Assembly: GCA_018822665.1 (NCBI GenBank)
Contig: JAHJJX010000008.1
Location: forward strand, 124,001-188,000
Origin: a bacterium
Lineage (GTDB): Bacteria > Campylobacterota > Campylobacteria > Campylobacterales > Sulfurimonadaceae
Length of the DNA: 64,000 bases
Direction of reading: 5' to 3'
How positions within the stretch are numbered: position 1 is the stretch's first letter; each line of letters opens with the position of its first letter. The translations under genes were made by a program, and so were the position numbers. The notes below the pieces were generated by a model, which worked only from the letters and a program-made list of their open reading frames with translations, did no database searches and had not been told where the DNA came from. Of the stretch, positions 62,962 to 64,000 are shown one piece after another.

Positions 62962-63540
62962 ATGAAAAATATTGACAAAAAAAGTTTGCAAAACGCGTAT
63001 CGCTTATTTGAAACAGGCGATATTGACAAGATTGAAGTTGGTACGACTAAAGGACTTCAAGATATTCATCACTATTTTTTTGATGGATTGTATGATTTTG
63101 CAGGGCAAATACGCACAACAAACATCTCAAAAGGCGGGTTCAGGTTTGCAAATGCTCTTTATTTGAAAGAGATATTGGTAAAAATCGAACAAATGAGCGA
63201 AAATAGTTTTGAAGAGATTATTGCCAAATATGTGGAGATGAATATCGCCCACCCTTTCATGGAAGGCAACGGCAGAACGATGCGGATATGGCTCGACATG
63301 GTACTCAAGAAAAACCTCAAAAAAGTGCTCAATTGGCAAAATGTCCCCAAAGAGCTTTATCTCCAAGCGATGGAGCGAAGCCCTATCAACGATTTGGAAC
63401 TCAGAACCTTGCTTGTTGCTCACTTAACAGACGAAACAGACAACAGAGAGATTATTTTTAAAGGGATAGAACAATCCTACTATTATGAAGGATACACAAA
63501 AGAAGATGATGACTCCTTTTTAGAGACATCCCGTGGGTAG
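62962..63540 (+). CDS. Fic-domain protein (probable AMP-transferase)
   Basis: A 192-residue Fic protein. The active-site motif [12 protein letters not shown] is intact (about residues 94-105), and the beta-hairpin flap ([20 protein letters not shown]) is present, so it should be able to transfer AMP or another nucleotide moiety to a target hydroxyl. An inhibitory (S/T)xxxE(G/N) helix is not evident in the protein, so an antitoxin may be separate. The Bro-N protein upstream is in the place where such a partner would be expected, but that pairing is inference. Embedded in a decayed type I locus. Confidence 0.85.
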   Translation: MKNIDKKSLQNAYRLFETGDIDKIEVGTTKGLQDIHHYFFDGLYDFAGQIRTTNISKGGFRFANALYLKEILVKIEQMSENSFEEIIAKYVEMNIAHPFMEGNGRTMRIWLDMVLKKNLKKVLNWQNVPKELYLQAMERSPINDLELRTLLVAHLTDETDNREIIFKGIEQSYYYEGYTKEDDDSFLETSRG

Positions 63541-63951
63541 AGTTTTGAGAGAGGGGTGGGAAGTTCGGAAGCTTGGGGGAGGTTTGCGAGTATGATAAAC
63601 ATCTAACAAACGAGATGATTTACTTTATGTTGGACTTGAGGATATTCAATCAAATACAGGGGTTTTTATTGGACTTTTTGAGCCAAAAAATGTGAAAAGT
63701 TCAACCTTCTATTTTAATGATGAACATGTTTTGTATGGAAGATTGCGTCCTTATTTGAATAAAGTATTACTTCCTGATTTTGAGGGGCATTGTTCAACAG
63801 AAATATTTCCAATTAAACCAAAGAAAAATATTTTAGATAGAAGATTTTTGTTTCAATGGTTAATTGCAACTGAAACTATGAAGATTAAGGATTTAAGAAA
63901 TAATACAGAAGAACAATCCTGCAAAAAGCTTTTAACGGAGAGTTGTTATGA
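63541..63951 (+). pseudogene. Broken type I specificity gene (hsdS)
   Basis: Pieces of an HsdS target-recognition domain are seen in different frames: GWEVRKLG in one frame from about 63555, then DDLLYVGLEDIQSNTGVFIGLFEPKNV...HVLYGRLRPYLNKVLL...STEIFPIKP from about 63615, and the typical C-terminal ILQKAFNGELL with its stop at 63949-63951 in a third frame. At least three frame changes separate them, including a probable extra G in a run near 63572. With no HsdM partner either, the system is inactive. Confidence 0.75.
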
Positions 63952-63997
63952 GAAACTATGATACAATACTATTAAAAGTACTATTAAGGATACTCTT

Positions 63998-64000
63998 ATG
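63998..64000 (+). other. Possible start codon of the next gene
   Basis: ATG at the very end of the window, preceded by AAGGATACTCTT, an appropriate ribosome site. A TACAAT that could be a -10 box lies about 35 bases upstream. Nothing of the gene itself is visible. Confidence 0.3.

Overview
The window looks like a chromosomal segment of a free-living, low-GC Campylobacterota bacterium close to Sulfurimonas. This rests on several points: a NIF-type NifS/NifU pair as the Fe-S assembly system, an MqnD protein of the futalosine menaquinone route, and core blocks whose order matches, from memory, Campylobacter jejuni (AMIN protein, FtsB-like, eno, recA, and nearby fliQ, murB; and NFACT protein, small coiled-coil protein, cdsA, dxr, tsaD). 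There are no rRNA or tRNA genes and no CRISPR array that I can see.

Layout. 1-11.4 kb: a partial response regulator, a cytochrome b561, a CitE-like protein, a 2OG-Fe(II) oxygenase, nifU-nifS, leuC, an OmpA-like porin, mobA, moaC and a DUF493 gene. 11.4-20.2 kb (minus strand): a periplasmic type II molybdenum oxidoreductase (alpha, beta, haem-b/cytochrome c gamma) preceded by a secreted double rhodanese and followed by a lipoprotein, a TorD chaperone and a polyferredoxin; its substrate is not known. 20.5-22.5 kb: a divergent LRV-repeat/unknown/Mrp operon. 22.7-25.1 kb: a MotA/MotB-like pair of the ZorAB kind plus a 51-codon ORF. 25.1-33.2 kb: core genes (FtsB-like, eno, recA, mqnD, fliQ, murB, tpx, tsaD). 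33.2-36.9 kb: a single-chain restriction-modification enzyme wedged between tsaD and dxr. 37-40.6 kb: dxr, cdsA and an NFACT protein. 40.8-59.8 kb: a cytochrome c peroxidase with PerR-like boxes and a nitrate assimilation region (siroheme nitrite reductase, NarK, Fe-S/DmsC-like membrane protein, two NasA-type nitrate reductases, NrtABD transporter, PP2C-kinase fusion), interrupted by a phytase-like lipoprotein and an FKBP isomerase. 60.2-64 kb: a TonB receptor, then a decayed type I restriction locus with Bro-N and Fic genes.

The strongest unexplained signal is a short word, YGGCATGTGGAA (Y = C or T), present 18 times exactly in its 11-base core plus about eleven one-mismatch copies, on both strands, in genes and between genes. 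Fewer than one copy is expected by chance. One pair forms a perfect hairpin between nrtA and nrtB. This is how DNA uptake sequences of Neisseria and Pasteurellaceae behave, and I know of no such sequence described for Campylobacterota. The word is absent from the restriction-modification gene and from the decayed type I locus, which fits their being recent arrivals.
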